Of a DNA stretch of 64,000 bases, positions 9,368-17,703 are shown in pieces. This DNA is from Thalassotalea euphylliae (GTDB taxonomy: Bacteria > Pseudomonadota > Gammaproteobacteria > Enterobacterales > Alteromonadaceae), in contig NZ_QUOV01000001.1 of the NCBI RefSeq assembly GCF_003390395.1, positions 4,216,001 through 4,280,000 of the forward strand, read 5' to 3'. Numbering within the stretch: position 1 is the stretch's first letter; each line of letters begins with the position of its first letter. The position numbers and the translations under genes are program-made. Under the pieces are notes generated by a model. It was not told the DNA's origin. It made no database searches and worked only from the letters and a program-made list of their open reading frames with translations.

Positions 9368-9979
9368 TTATTCAGGCCTAGTTAAACCTAAACCGCTTAA
9401 GCAAGTATCAACCACAACTTCCAGTTCATTTGCTTCTACGCCAGAGCGAGCCATTGCTGCTGTGCCTTTAAGCATAGTGTATAAGGTAAGCGCAATTTGC
9501 TCAGCTTGATTGGCGAGGTTTAATGAAATAGCTTCACGATCGTGTTGAAATAGTTCAGTAAATACTTGCTTGGGTATAGACTCAGCTGTCGCCAACACAG
9601 CACTAGCTTGTGCAGGTAGATCTCCCCCGACAATTTCCGACTGGCACAGCACTAGATAGCAACCTTTAGGAGAGTTAACACAGCATTGTTGATTAATAAT
9701 CGACATTAAATATTGTTTAAGGCGCTCAAACAACGATAGCGAAGGGTTATTAAGGATTTCCAAGTGTGGCTTCATTTTGCTATTGATGTATAGCTGTGTA
9801 GCCTTGATAAACAATGATTCTTTATTGCCAAATGCACTGTATAAACTGGGCTTGTTAATGCCCATTCGGCTGGTTAAATCGCTAAGCGAGGTACCGCTAT
9901 AGCCTTTTTGCCAAAACACTTCCATCGCAGCTTGCAGCGCAACTTGTTCATCAAATTCTCGTTTTCGACCACTTACCAC
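9368..9979 (-). CDS. TetR/AcrR-family transcriptional regulator
   Basis: The 203-aa protein has a TetR-type N-terminal DNA-binding domain, residues about 8-55: ALQAAMEVFWQKGYSGTSLS, then the recognition helix MGINKPSLYSAFGNKESL. The ligand domain contains a CCVNSPKGCYLV segment, as in the C-terminal class often seen with YxaF/LmrA-like repressors. It is convergent with the CHAT cassette (27 bp between stops) and lies downstream of the AhpD-like gene on the same strand. A near-perfect palindrome 21-41 bp upstream of its start could be its operator. The inducer is unknown. Confidence 0.88.
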   Translation of the reverse strand: MVSGRKREFDEQVALQAAMEVFWQKGYSGTSLSDLTSRMGINKPSLYSAFGNKESLFIKATQLYINSKMKPHLEILNNPSLSLFERLKQYLMSIINQQCCVNSPKGCYLVLCQSEIVGGDLPAQASAVLATAESIPKQVFTELFQHDREAISLNLANQAEQIALTLYTMLKGTAAMARSGVEANELEVVVDTCLSGLGLTRPE

Positions 9980-9999
9980 GTACTTTTCCTAAGGCTACT

Positions 10000-10020
10000 T
10001 ATACCAATTGAATTGGTATA
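10000..10020. repeat. 21-bp palindrome upstream of the tetR gene; operator or remnant of the 162-bp repeat family
   Basis: The core TACCAATTGAATTGGTA flanked by TA on both sides makes an odd-centred perfect palindrome. Its left half equals the left terminus of the 162-bp repeats (TACCAATTGAA) and its right half their right terminus (AATTGGTA). It could be an internally deleted copy, a TetR operator, or both. Confidence 0.6.
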
Positions 10021-10074
10021 ATCATTCACATCTCGCTAATGAATATTTTACGCCGCCATGCTCGTATCCGCAAT

Positions 10075-10106
10075 CTGGTGTTTAGGGCGCAGGCACTAAA
10101 CACCAG
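10075..10106. repeat. Inverted repeat after the AhpD-like gene
   Basis: Perfect 11-bp arms CTGGTGTTTAG (10075-10085) and CTAAACACCAG (10096-10106) lie 13 bp past the stop of the AhpD-like gene. No T run follows on either strand, so it may protect the 3' end of the mRNA or act as a weak terminator. Confidence 0.5.
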
Positions 10107-10118
10107 ATAGGCTAATGA

Positions 10119-10658
10119 TTACGCGAATTGCTTAAACGGGGCATCTAATTCTGTCTCAGCAATGTGATTAGTGTAGTTACTTATCACTTTTTGCGATAGA
10201 CCTAAGATGATTTCAAGTACTTGCTGATCACCATACCCAGCTGCGAAGAAACGCTCTAATTCAGCACCATCAATGTGACCGCGATTGCGAACAATCGCTA
10301 ATGTCGTATCGCGAAGTACTTCTAACTTCTCTGTTGGTAGCGGAGTTTTGTTGCGCAACGCATTAATGATCTCTTCACTCACTTTCATTGAGTGGGCAAT
10401 ACCTGTATGCGCCGGCACACAGTAGCCGCATTCGTGTTCAACATTAATGGTTTGCCACACAACCGTAAGTTCATCAGCATCAAACGATGAGTTAGAAAAT
10501 AGTTCGTGTAACACTTGGTAAGCTTTTAGCGTCTCTGGTGAACTTGCCAATACTGCGTGTAAGTTAGGCACCATACCAAATGCTTTTAACGAGTTGTCTA
10601 GTAGTGGTTTACTTGCTTCAGGTGCACTGTCTACTGTGTGAGTTTTTAATTTAGTCAT
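10119..10658 (-). CDS. Carboxymuconolactone decarboxylase/AhpD-like protein
   Basis: The 179-aa protein carries the AhpD-type motif ECGYCVPAHTGIA, with a CxxC and a downstream His that serve as a thiol redox site in AhpD-like proteins. Helical repeats typical of the CMD fold surround it. The family includes alkylhydroperoxidases and decarboxylases; the CxxC favours a peroxide or thiol-redox role. It is on the same strand as the tetR gene, 139 bp upstream of it, with a hairpin between. Control by that regulator is plausible but unproven. Confidence 0.85.
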   Translation of the reverse strand: MTKLKTHTVDSAPEASKPLLDNSLKAFGMVPNLHAVLASSPETLKAYQVLHELFSNSSFDADELTVVWQTINVEHECGYCVPAHTGIAHSMKVSEEIINALRNKTPLPTEKLEVLRDTTLAIVRNRGHIDGAELERFFAAGYGDQQVLEIILGLSQKVISNYTNHIAETELDAPFKQFA

Positions 10659-11029
10659 CTGCTTATTCCTCTCTTATTGCCGCGCTAATTGGGCGACTTC
10701 ATTAAGTTTTCGCCAAATCTGTACCGATAGGTATGAAATTAATTATAGTGACAATTGGTTAGATGGCTAATATTTGTTTGTTACAAAGTGTAGGGCGATA
10801 AATTGACCAAATACTCTGGTTAGCGATCACAGTTGAATGTCTACGCGAATTACTGGCGAACTTGACAGATTATTTTTATATGCATAGAAAAGCGTAGTTA
10901 GGACACAAACGGCCAAGCGGTTAAGGCTAAGTGAAATAAGAAGTGTGAAATAGAATAATGGTTAGAAGCTACCTTCTGATAAGGTGGTTGTTATTTATAT
11001 TCAAGTAAGTGAAATTAAATTACAGACAT
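10659..11029. other. Gene-free stretch upstream of the AhpD-like gene
   Basis: AT-rich sequence without a convincing open frame. It must hold the promoter of the AhpD-like gene (minus strand). No strong box, palindrome or repeat was recognised apart from the sRNA terminator that borders it at 11030. Confidence 0.5.
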
Positions 11030-11058
11030 AAAAAAACCGGTGATAACAAAATCACCGG
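11030..11058 (-). terminator. Rho-independent terminator of the candidate sRNA
   Basis: 8-bp GC-rich stem CCGGTGAT/ATCACCGG with a 6-nt loop, followed by seven U on the minus strand (AAAAAAA at 11030-11036 on the plus strand). Confidence 0.88.
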
Positions 11059-11156
11059 CGTATTAGCTTATGGGGAAAGCTAGAATATACAATTATTACA
11101 ACAAGCGTTCACGTCGAGGAACAGGATGAATTATAGAGTAAGGACTCTATTCCTGT
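11030..11156 (-). ncRNA. Candidate small RNA downstream of polA, Spot 42-like by position and architecture
   Basis: On the minus strand this stretch of about 127 nt folds into three stems. The first is a bulged 5' hairpin with arms ACAGGA/TCCTGT (11151-11156 and 11121-11126) enclosing ATAGAGT/ACTCTAT. The second is a TAGCTT/AAGCTA hairpin (11064-11082). The third is a terminator CCGGTGAT/ATCACCGG (11037-11058) followed by seven U. It is preceded on the same strand by TATGCT, a possible -10, and by the polA terminator. In enteric bacteria and vibrios spf (Spot 42, an Hfq-binding sRNA of carbon metabolism) sits exactly here, directly after polA in the same direction. Primary sequence similarity to E. 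coli spf is weak (UACAGRRRUARAG at the 5' end). Confidence 0.5.
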
Positions 11157-11222
11157 AAAGCATATTTTGTAATTTTTTTTCATTTTAGTTGTAAAAAAAC
11201 GTAAAGTGATGATTGTTACAAT

Positions 11223-11249
11223 AAAAAAAGCCGCATTTGCGGCTTTATT
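11223..11249 (-). terminator. Terminator downstream of polA
   Basis: AAAGCCGC/GCGGCTTT hairpin with an ATTT loop (about 11227-11246) and A-runs on the plus strand that give a U tract on the minus strand. It ends the polA transcript after it has passed through the 162-bp repeat. Confidence 0.85.
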
Positions 11250-11284
11250 GATCGATCGCTGTTAATTTACAACATTTGTGATTT

Positions 11285-11446
11285 ATACCAATTGAATTAA
11301 CTAATTGATCAATTATGGCGTAGGAAAAAGGTTCATAAACAAGGCGTTATTTTTTAGTAACTAGTTGTTCTAATTTCAAAAATAACAACGCAGTTTATGA
11401 GCATTTTAACCAGCCAGAATGATTAAGTATTTATTGAAATTGGTAT
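11285..11446. repeat. 162-bp palindromic repeat (MITE-like), copy 1
   Basis: Ends ATACCAATT and AATTGGTAT are inverted. Inside, GTTCATAAAC (11331-11340) pairs with GTTTATGAGC (11393-11402) and the neighbouring GGCGTTATTTT with AAAATAACAACGC, so the whole unit can fold into one long hairpin. A second copy of identical length at 53909-54070 differs at about 10 positions. Its right end meets the polA stop codon: the last A of TAA is the first base of the element. There is no coding capacity, and no transposase is seen in the window. Confidence 0.9.
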
Positions 11447-14241
11447 TAATGAGCTTGTTGCCAATTATCGCCACTACCCGCTTCTGCGATTAATGGCACA
11501 TTTAATTCAGCTGCCGCATTCATGATTTCAACCAATTTGGCTGTCACTTGTGCTAACTCACTTTCCTTGATTTCAAAAATCAATTCATCATGCACTTGCA
11601 TGGTCATTTTCACCACATCAGCTGGCTGCGTAGCAATCCATTGATCTACTGCTAGCATTGCCTTTTTAATAATATCAGCGGCAGTGCCTTGCATAGGGGC
11701 GTTGATGGCAGCGCGCTCAGCCGCTTTTTTACGTGCTTGGTTGCGGGCTTTAATATCAGGCAAGTACAAACGACGGCCAAACAAGGTCTCAACATAGCCT
11801 TTCTCGCTCGCTTGCTTACGCGTATCTTCCATGTACTGCATGACGTTAGGGTAGCGCTCGAAGTATTTGTTCATATAGTCTTGCGCTTGGTTTCGGCCAA
11901 CACCAATTTGCTTGGCTAAACCAAATGCTGACATACCGTAAATTAAACCAAAGTTAATGGCTTTCGCGCTGCGGCGCATATCGCTAGTGACACTATCAAC
12001 ATCAACCGCAAAAATTTCAGCTGCGGTTGCACTGTGAACATCTTTACCTTCGCTAAACGCTTTCACTAAGCCCGGATCGTCAGACAAGTGCGCCATAATT
12101 CGCAATTCAATTTGCGAGTAGTCGATCGCAACAATTTTGTAACCTTGTGGTGCAATAAAGGCTTGGCGAATTTTACGGCCTTCTTCACTGCGAATAGGAA
12201 TGTTCTGTAAATTTGGATCGGTTGATGACAAGCGACCTGTTGCTGCAACTGCTTGATGATACGAAGTATGTACTCGACCTGTTTTCGGTTGCACTAGCAA
12301 CGGTAACTTATCGGTATACGTTGATTTTAGCTTGGCTAGGCCGCGGTGCTCTAAAATCAGCTTTGGCAGTGGGTAGTCAAGTGCTAACTCTTGCAATACT
12401 TCTTCAGCCGTTGATGGCACACCACTTGGCGTTTTCTTGATCGCAGGAATTTTTAACTCTTCAAACAAGATTTCACGCAGTTGCTTAGGTGAAGCTAAAT
12501 TAAATGCTTTACCCGCAATGTTATGCGCTTCAATTTCCAACTCCGCTAAACGAGCGCCGATCGCTTGGCTTTGCTCCGCCAGCACATCACTGTCAATCAA
12601 TACACCGTGGCTTTCCATACGTTGCAATACTTGGCTAAGCGGAAGCTCGATATCCGTAAAAACGGATAACGGGCCTTTATCTTTAACAAGTTTTGCGTGC
12701 AATGCCTGATGTAAACGCAAGGTGATATCAGCATCTTCCGCGGCATAATGACCGGCTTTTTCGATCTCAATTTGGTTAAACGTTAGTTGTTTAGCGCCTT
12801 TGCCGGCAATATCTTCAAAATGAACAGTTTCGTGGTTCAAATATTTTTTCGCCAGCGCATCCATATTGTGACGGCTTGCCACACTGTTGTAGCAATAAGA
12901 TTCAAGCATGGTATCGAATTCAATGCCGGCTAAATTAATGTTGTAGTGACTTAGCACATGCGCATCATATTTTAAGTTTTGTCCGACCTTTTTATGCTCA
13001 TCACTTTCTAGCAAAGGTTTTAACTGTGCCAAGACCCAATCGCGACTTAGCTGCTCTGGAGCGCCTACATACTCATGGGCAACAGGTACATAGGCAGCCT
13101 TGCCAACTTCGTGAGAGAAGGATAAGCCGACAAGTTCTGCTTGCATGTAATCAATACTGGTGGTTTCGGTATCAAACGCGAATAAAGGGGCAGCTTTGAG
13201 CTTTGCTAACCATGTGTTGAAGTCTGCTTCGGTGAGAATAATGTCGTATTCAGCAGTCACTGTTTCGCTTTCATCTTCACCTTGCTCTTTGCTTTCTTCT
13301 TGGGTCTCTGGCGCTTGCGATGCGGCAACGTCACTACTTGAAGCCGATACTGTTGGCTTTTTCAGATCCGCTAAGTGGCGACGCAATTCATACTGAGTGA
13401 AAAGCTCAGTCAATTTATCCAGATCGCGTTCTACTGGTTGTAACTCATCTACTTGTTGCTCAAGTTCAACATCACATTTTATTGTCGCGAGCTCATATGA
13501 CAGGCGAACAATTTCTTCGTGCTCGATCATTTTCGGCTTTAAGCTTTTACTGCCGCGAAAGCCAAGACCTGCTATGTCGTCTAATCGCTCGTAAATATCG
13601 CGAATTCCACCAATGCCAGCAATTAGCGCTTTGGCAGATTTATCACCAACACCTGGCATACCTGGAATGTTATCCACCGCATCGCCCATCAGCGCTAAGT
13701 AATCAATCATATGCTCAGGTGCAAAACCGTACTTTTCTTTAACAGCGTCAATATCGGTAATTTTCTCTTTCATGGTATCAAGTAAAGTTACGTGCTCAGT
13801 TACCAACTGCGCCATGTCTTTATCGCCAGTTGAAATAACCGTTTCGATACTTTTTTCACATGCTTGTTTTGCTAACGTGCCAATAACATCATCCGCTTCG
13901 ACCCCTTCAATAACCAGTAATGGAAAGCCCATAGCAGCAATCATTTCGTGCAGCGGTGCAATCTGACAGCGTAAATCTTCTGGCATAGGCGGGCGGTTCG
14001 CTTTGTATTCGGCATACATATCATTGCGGAATGTTTTTCCCTTAGCATCGAACACCACCACGATATTGCCGTTTGGATAATCTTTTTGCAGGCTTTTGAT
14101 CATATTTAGCACACCTGTGATTGCCCCTGTTGGGTGACCATCAGCTGTGGATAAAGCTTGCAAATAAGGAACGTGATATGCGCGGAATAAGTAAGAAGAA
14201 CCATCAACCAAAATGAGTGGTGAAAGGGCTGAACTTGCCAT
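11446..14241 (-). CDS. polA: DNA polymerase I
   Basis: The 931-aa protein is full length. It has an N-terminal 5'-3' exonuclease (VEADDVIGTLA, GDKDMAQL, DNIPGMPGVGDKSA), a 3'-5' exonuclease with an intact FAFDTETTS motif near residue 354, and a C-terminal family A polymerase with YSQIELRIMAHLS, the O-helix RRSAKAINFGLIYG and MQVHDELIFE. A spacer of about 40 residues rich in Ser, Glu and Gln (near 300-330) separates the nuclease domains. It fills gaps after Okazaki-fragment processing and excision repair. The upstream region contains two DnaA boxes. Confidence 0.98.
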   Translation of the reverse strand: MASSALSPLILVDGSSYLFRAYHVPYLQALSTADGHPTGAITGVLNMIKSLQKDYPNGNIVVVFDAKGKTFRNDMYAEYKANRPPMPEDLRCQIAPLHEMIAAMGFPLLVIEGVEADDVIGTLAKQACEKSIETVISTGDKDMAQLVTEHVTLLDTMKEKITDIDAVKEKYGFAPEHMIDYLALMGDAVDNIPGMPGVGDKSAKALIAGIGGIRDIYERLDDIAGLGFRGSKSLKPKMIEHEEIVRLSYELATIKCDVELEQQVDELQPVERDLDKLTELFTQYELRRHLADLKKPTVSASSSDVAASQAPETQEESKEQGEDESETVTAEYDIILTEADFNTWLAKLKAAPLFAFDTETTSIDYMQAELVGLSFSHEVGKAAYVPVAHEYVGAPEQLSRDWVLAQLKPLLESDEHKKVGQNLKYDAHVLSHYNINLAGIEFDTMLESYCYNSVASRHNMDALAKKYLNHETVHFEDIAGKGAKQLTFNQIEIEKAGHYAAEDADITLRLHQALHAKLVKDKGPLSVFTDIELPLSQVLQRMESHGVLIDSDVLAEQSQAIGARLAELEIEAHNIAGKAFNLASPKQLREILFEELKIPAIKKTPSGVPSTAEEVLQELALDYPLPKLILEHRGLAKLKSTYTDKLPLLVQPKTGRVHTSYHQAVAATGRLSSTDPNLQNIPIRSEEGRKIRQAFIAPQGYKIVAIDYSQIELRIMAHLSDDPGLVKAFSEGKDVHSATAAEIFAVDVDSVTSDMRRSAKAINFGLIYGMSAFGLAKQIGVGRNQAQDYMNKYFERYPNVMQYMEDTRKQASEKGYVETLFGRRLYLPDIKARNQARKKAAERAAINAPMQGTAADIIKKAMLAVDQWIATQPADVVKMTMQVHDELIFEIKESELAQVTAKLVEIMNAAAELNVPLIAEAGSGDNWQQAH

Positions 14242-14364
14242 AGTGTGTTGTCAACTTAGAGTAAATTTAGCTAAGCATGCCATATCCTGAAAATTGTCTC
14301 CAGCACAGGCACCGAGTTGGTGGATAGACAAGAGGCTAATTCAGCTGAAAGTTTCAGTAATTAT

Positions 14365-14373
14365 TGTGGATAA
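14365..14373 (-). promoter_or_regulatory. Perfect DnaA box 1
   Basis: TGTGGATAA, the exact complement of the consensus TTATCCACA, lies 124 bp upstream of the polA start. A second identical box in the same orientation lies 143 bp further on. Confidence 0.6.
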
Positions 14374-14507
14374 GTTTGTTAACAAGCATTATAAATCTCC
14401 GAGATAAGTTTTCACTTAAATCAGATGTCATTTCATAAGTTGTTGGAATACATAAAAAAGATGAGGCAGAAATCCTTTTTACACACAACATTTATTATTT
14501 TTATTTT

Positions 14508-14516
14508 TGTGGATAA
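14508..14516 (-). promoter_or_regulatory. Perfect DnaA box 2
   Basis: TGTGGATAA again, same orientation as box 1, embedded in a TTTATTATTTTTATTTT tract that would unwind easily. Confidence 0.6.
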
Positions 14517-14732
14517 AACATTTAACTTGTTTGCTTCGGTTTTTGTACAAAAAGCAACCAAAGTTCGAACAAGGGGTAAAAGATTACCAGATAATTACCC
14601 CATTACCAGAAGATTATTAAAATTTTTTGAACGTTATTTGACAGGCTAAAATAACTAAATTTTCTAAGACACAATTCATAAGGGCTGGCGAATAACTAAG
14701 CAAAAGTTAGATGAATTTTTTATCTTAAGCTC

Positions 14733-15000
14733 TAGGGCGTGTTGATCTTTCGAGATTGAATTTTGTTCAATCTAAACGCTTTCTGATCGCGGCGCTCGCT
14801 TTGTCGCATAGTCGTTCTATGTAAAAAGCGAGCAACAATGAGCAGGAAGCGTTTAGATGAACCCGCAGGGCAGCGTCTGTTTGAATTTTCTACTGTGTGG
14901 GCACTTATTTATGGAGAATGACTACACCACACAAGTGCCGCCTTGTATAAAGCCCAAACAGACTGCTGCAAAAACAACTCTGAAAGATCAACACGCCCTA
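14733..15000. repeat. 268-bp palindromic repeat (MITE-like), copy A
   Basis: Terminal inverted repeats TAGGGCGTGTTGATCTTTC (left) and GAAAGATCAACACGCCCTA (right, ending at 15000). Two large internal hairpins follow each other: ATCTAAACGCTTTCTG/CAGGAAGCGTTTAGAT (14770-14785 with 14843-14858) and GTCTGTTTG/CAAACAGAC (14875-14883 with 14955-14963). A second copy of the same length lies at 59927-60194 in the opposite orientation, roughly 90% identical by eye. There is no coding capacity. The right end overlaps the last codons of ptrB. Confidence 0.92.
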
Positions 15001-17042
15001 GCTAATACATCAAGATAAAAAGCATACTCCAAGGCAACTTCGCGATACTGGTTAAAGCGCCCAGATTGACCGCCATGGCCCACTTCCATATCACACTTAA
15101 ACAACAAGGAATTATTATCCGTTTTGTATTCTCGGAGTTTAGCTACCCACTTAGCAGGTTCAAAGTACTGCACCTGTGAGTCGTATAAACCTGAAGTAAC
15201 GAGCAGATGAGGGTAGGCCTGTCGCTTAATTTGATCGTACGGCGAGTAGCTTAATATGCAGTCATAGTAGGTTTTATCATTAGGGTTACCCCATTCATCA
15301 TACTCACCACAGGTCAATGGCAGACTTTCGTCTAACATAGTTGTCAGCACATCAACAAAAGGAACATGAACCGCACACGCCAAGTAAAGCTCTGGTGCCT
15401 GATTAAGCGTAGCACCAATTAACAAACCGCCTGCGCTGCCACCGGTTGCCAACACCTTGTCAGCAGCGCCAAAACCCAAAGCGACTATGGCTTGCGTAGC
15501 ATCAACAAAGTCATTGAAGGTATTTTGCTTATTTAACATTTTCCCTTGTTCATACCAATGGCGACCCAACATAGCAGAGCCGCGCACATGGCAAAATGCA
15601 TAAACAATACCGCGGTCGAGCAAACTTAATCGGCTGTAAGAAAAATCAGCATCAACATTGAACCCATAGGCGCCATAACCATCAATCAATATCGGATTTT
15701 CACTCGGGTTAAACTTATCTTTGCGATAAACAAGTGTGACGGGTACTTGCTGACCGTCACGCGCGCCAATTTCAATATGCTCACAACAATAATCTTGTGC
15801 ATTAAACTCACCGGCAACTTGGTGCTGTTGCAACAGGGTTGGTTCGCCAGAGCTTAATTCAAACTCAAGTACCGATTCTGGTGTAGTCATGCTGTTATAG
15901 TTAATACGCACCCGTTTAGCCGCTAAATCAAGATTGTCCTGAAAGTAGGCAGAAAAAGCCGAGTCATTAAACTTAAGCTGAAGTTCTTGCCCAGAATCTA
16001 AGCTCTTAACGATAAACTGTGGCAGCCCTTTAACGCGTTGGCTAAACACTAGATGTTGATTAAACACTTCAAAGTTTTCTAGCAGCGCATCTTCTCTATG
16101 CGCAACAACTTCATGCCAAGTCGATTTATCAGCAATAGTACTTATGCTAGTGGTGACAACTTTGAAATTTTTCGCCTGCCAGTTAGTTAAAATAAAAGCG
16201 CGATCATCAACCAACTCAAGCCAGCAAAGGTGATTTTCTTCTTTTGGCAAGAGCGTAACTACGCTGGCAGATTCGTCATCTGCACTTAACAGAGAAACAC
16301 CACTCGACTCTTTGGTGCCGTGATAAATTACAATGCTCGCCTTATCTTTGCTTTTAGCAATTTGAGTCCAAAAGCGTTGATCTGTTTCTTCGTACAAGAG
16401 TTCATCGTTATCTTGCGTTGTGCCAAGCCTGTGGCGATACACTTGAAAGGGTAATAAGGTTTGCTGATGCATTTTTACATAGTAAAAGCAGCGACCGGTA
16501 TTACACCAAACCAGCTCACCGGAAGTATCAACAAGTTTGTCGTTTAAATAGCTACCATCTTCAATGTCCTTTACCGAAACCTGATAAAGTCTATCGCCAT
16601 TGGTATCTTCGGCAATCGCAGCATAGGTGCCATCCTCACTCACTTCAATTGGCGCGAGATCATAGTATGCATGGTCTTTGGCGCACACATTTGCATCGAG
16701 TATCTGCAGAGCTCTTTGCTTTTGCGCCGACGCATCGCGCCAGTAAATAGGATATTCAGCATCCCCTGCATACTCATGCCAATAGAAATGGGCACCGTGT
16801 TTGAAAGGGACTGACTGACGTTCTTTTACCTGCCGAGCAACCATCTCTTGAAACAAGCACTCTTGCAATGCTTCGGTGTGGGCGAGCGCTTGTCGGCAAT
16901 GTGCATTTTCAGCACTTAGGTGAGCAATCACCTCCGACGATTGCTTGCTGTCATCTCTCAACCAATAGTAATTATCGACACGTTCATGGCCATGCATTAC
17001 CAGTTTATGAGGCTGTTTTTTAGTGTGAGGAGCTGTGGCCAT
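14988..17042 (-). CDS. ptrB: Oligopeptidase B (prolyl oligopeptidase family S9A)
   Basis: The 684-aa protein has an N-terminal seven-bladed propeller (residues about 60-400) and a C-terminal alpha/beta hydrolase. The nucleophile motif is ATGGSAGGLLIG. The catalytic Asp lies in SGLYDSQVQYFEP and the His in MEVGHGGQSGR. It cleaves short peptides after basic residues in the cytoplasm. Its final residues A-R-A-C and the TGA stop are read out of the terminal inverted repeat of the 268-bp element, so the native C-terminus was replaced by a few residues. Overall length is still that of E. coli PtrB, so activity is expected. Confidence 0.95.
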   Translation of the reverse strand: MATAPHTKKQPHKLVMHGHERVDNYYWLRDDSKQSSEVIAHLSAENAHCRQALAHTEALQECLFQEMVARQVKERQSVPFKHGAHFYWHEYAGDAEYPIYWRDASAQKQRALQILDANVCAKDHAYYDLAPIEVSEDGTYAAIAEDTNGDRLYQVSVKDIEDGSYLNDKLVDTSGELVWCNTGRCFYYVKMHQQTLLPFQVYRHRLGTTQDNDELLYEETDQRFWTQIAKSKDKASIVIYHGTKESSGVSLLSADDESASVVTLLPKEENHLCWLELVDDRAFILTNWQAKNFKVVTTSISTIADKSTWHEVVAHREDALLENFEVFNQHLVFSQRVKGLPQFIVKSLDSGQELQLKFNDSAFSAYFQDNLDLAAKRVRINYNSMTTPESVLEFELSSGEPTLLQQHQVAGEFNAQDYCCEHIEIGARDGQQVPVTLVYRKDKFNPSENPILIDGYGAYGFNVDADFSYSRLSLLDRGIVYAFCHVRGSAMLGRHWYEQGKMLNKQNTFNDFVDATQAIVALGFGAADKVLATGGSAGGLLIGATLNQAPELYLACAVHVPFVDVLTTMLDESLPLTCGEYDEWGNPNDKTYYDCILSYSPYDQIKRQAYPHLLVTSGLYDSQVQYFEPAKWVAKLREYKTDNNSLLFKCDMEVGHGGQSGRFNQYREVALEYAFYLDVLARAC

Positions 17043-17136
17043 TCTTTATTCCTAAGTTACTTATATTCGCACTGGCTTTTATGATTTTAACGTGCCATCA
17101 AACTACGTAAAAGCGATTCGGCAATAACACGATAGG

Positions 17137-17703
17137 CTAAAACGAATAGGCATAAGATAAGTTTAAGAAATCAACCCCTGGATTTTTACTATTAAGGCCT
17201 CCGTTACTGTAATGCATGTACCGAATTGCCGCAGATTGACTATTGTTTTGACCAAAATCTATTGCCAAACCGAGCCTGTCTTCAAACTGATAGTGAGAGC
17301 CAATGTCTTTGCCGGCAAATCTAGTATCTTCCACAAGTGATATGCCAACGCCAAACTCCCATCTAATCGGATATTTTCCTTTGATGTGATAAAACGTTTG
17401 ACCAATTACGGGAGAAAAAGCCAGTACATAGTTCGTCTCATGCTGGTTTGATTCACCATACTCCCAAAAATTCACACTCACTTCCCAATATATATAGAGC
17501 TGATCGACAAATAAGATATCTTCAAGGTGATAAACATGTGGTCGATACGCTAAGCGAAGCCCGTCAATATCATCTGACCCAATTAACACATCCACCGCAA
17601 TGGCCTGAGATAATTTTCGTTCAGACGAATAACTGGCAAACGAAGACAATATCAGTGTGAAAAATAAGACAGTGATGAGAAGTTTTGAATTAAGTATGTT
17701 CAT
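17137..17703 (-). CDS. PagL-like lipid A 3-O-deacylase (acyloxyacyl hydrolase family)
   Basis: A 188-aa outer-membrane protein if started at the ATG at 17703, which has a nearby AAG-type ribosome-binding site and gives a clean signal peptide (MNILNSKLLITVLFF...SFA); a longer frame begins at 17727. The mature part alternates aromatic and polar residues as in an eight-stranded beta barrel and ends with YAYSF, a C-terminal aromatic signal. The motif MHYSNGGLNSKNPGVDF matches the PagL active-site region, with His and Ser two residues apart. At the position of the catalytic Glu (His+14) there is Asp. The family removes the 3-position acyl chain of lipid A. Confidence 0.75.
   Translation of the reverse strand: MNILNSKLLITVLFFTLILSSFASYSSERKLSQAIAVDVLIGSDDIDGLRLAYRPHVYHLEDILFVDQLYIYWEVSVNFWEYGESNQHETNYVLAFSPVIGQTFYHIKGKYPIRWEFGVGISLVEDTRFAGKDIGSHYQFEDRLGLAIDFGQNNSQSAAIRYMHYSNGGLNSKNPGVDFLNLSYAYSF

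Larger units (their letters stand above)
14242..14732. other. Gene-free, very AT-rich region upstream of polA
   Basis: 491 bp between polA and the 268-bp repeat. It holds the polA promoter side, two DnaA boxes (listed separately) and long T- and A-rich tracts. A 74-codon open frame at 14425-14649 has no ribosome-binding site and looks like chance. No further structure was recognised. Confidence 0.6.

Noticed and set aside
14425..14649. 74-codon open frame upstream of polA
   Set aside because: No ribosome-binding site, low-complexity AT-driven composition (many Phe, Lys, Ile), and it covers a DnaA box and T-rich tracts. It looks like a chance frame.
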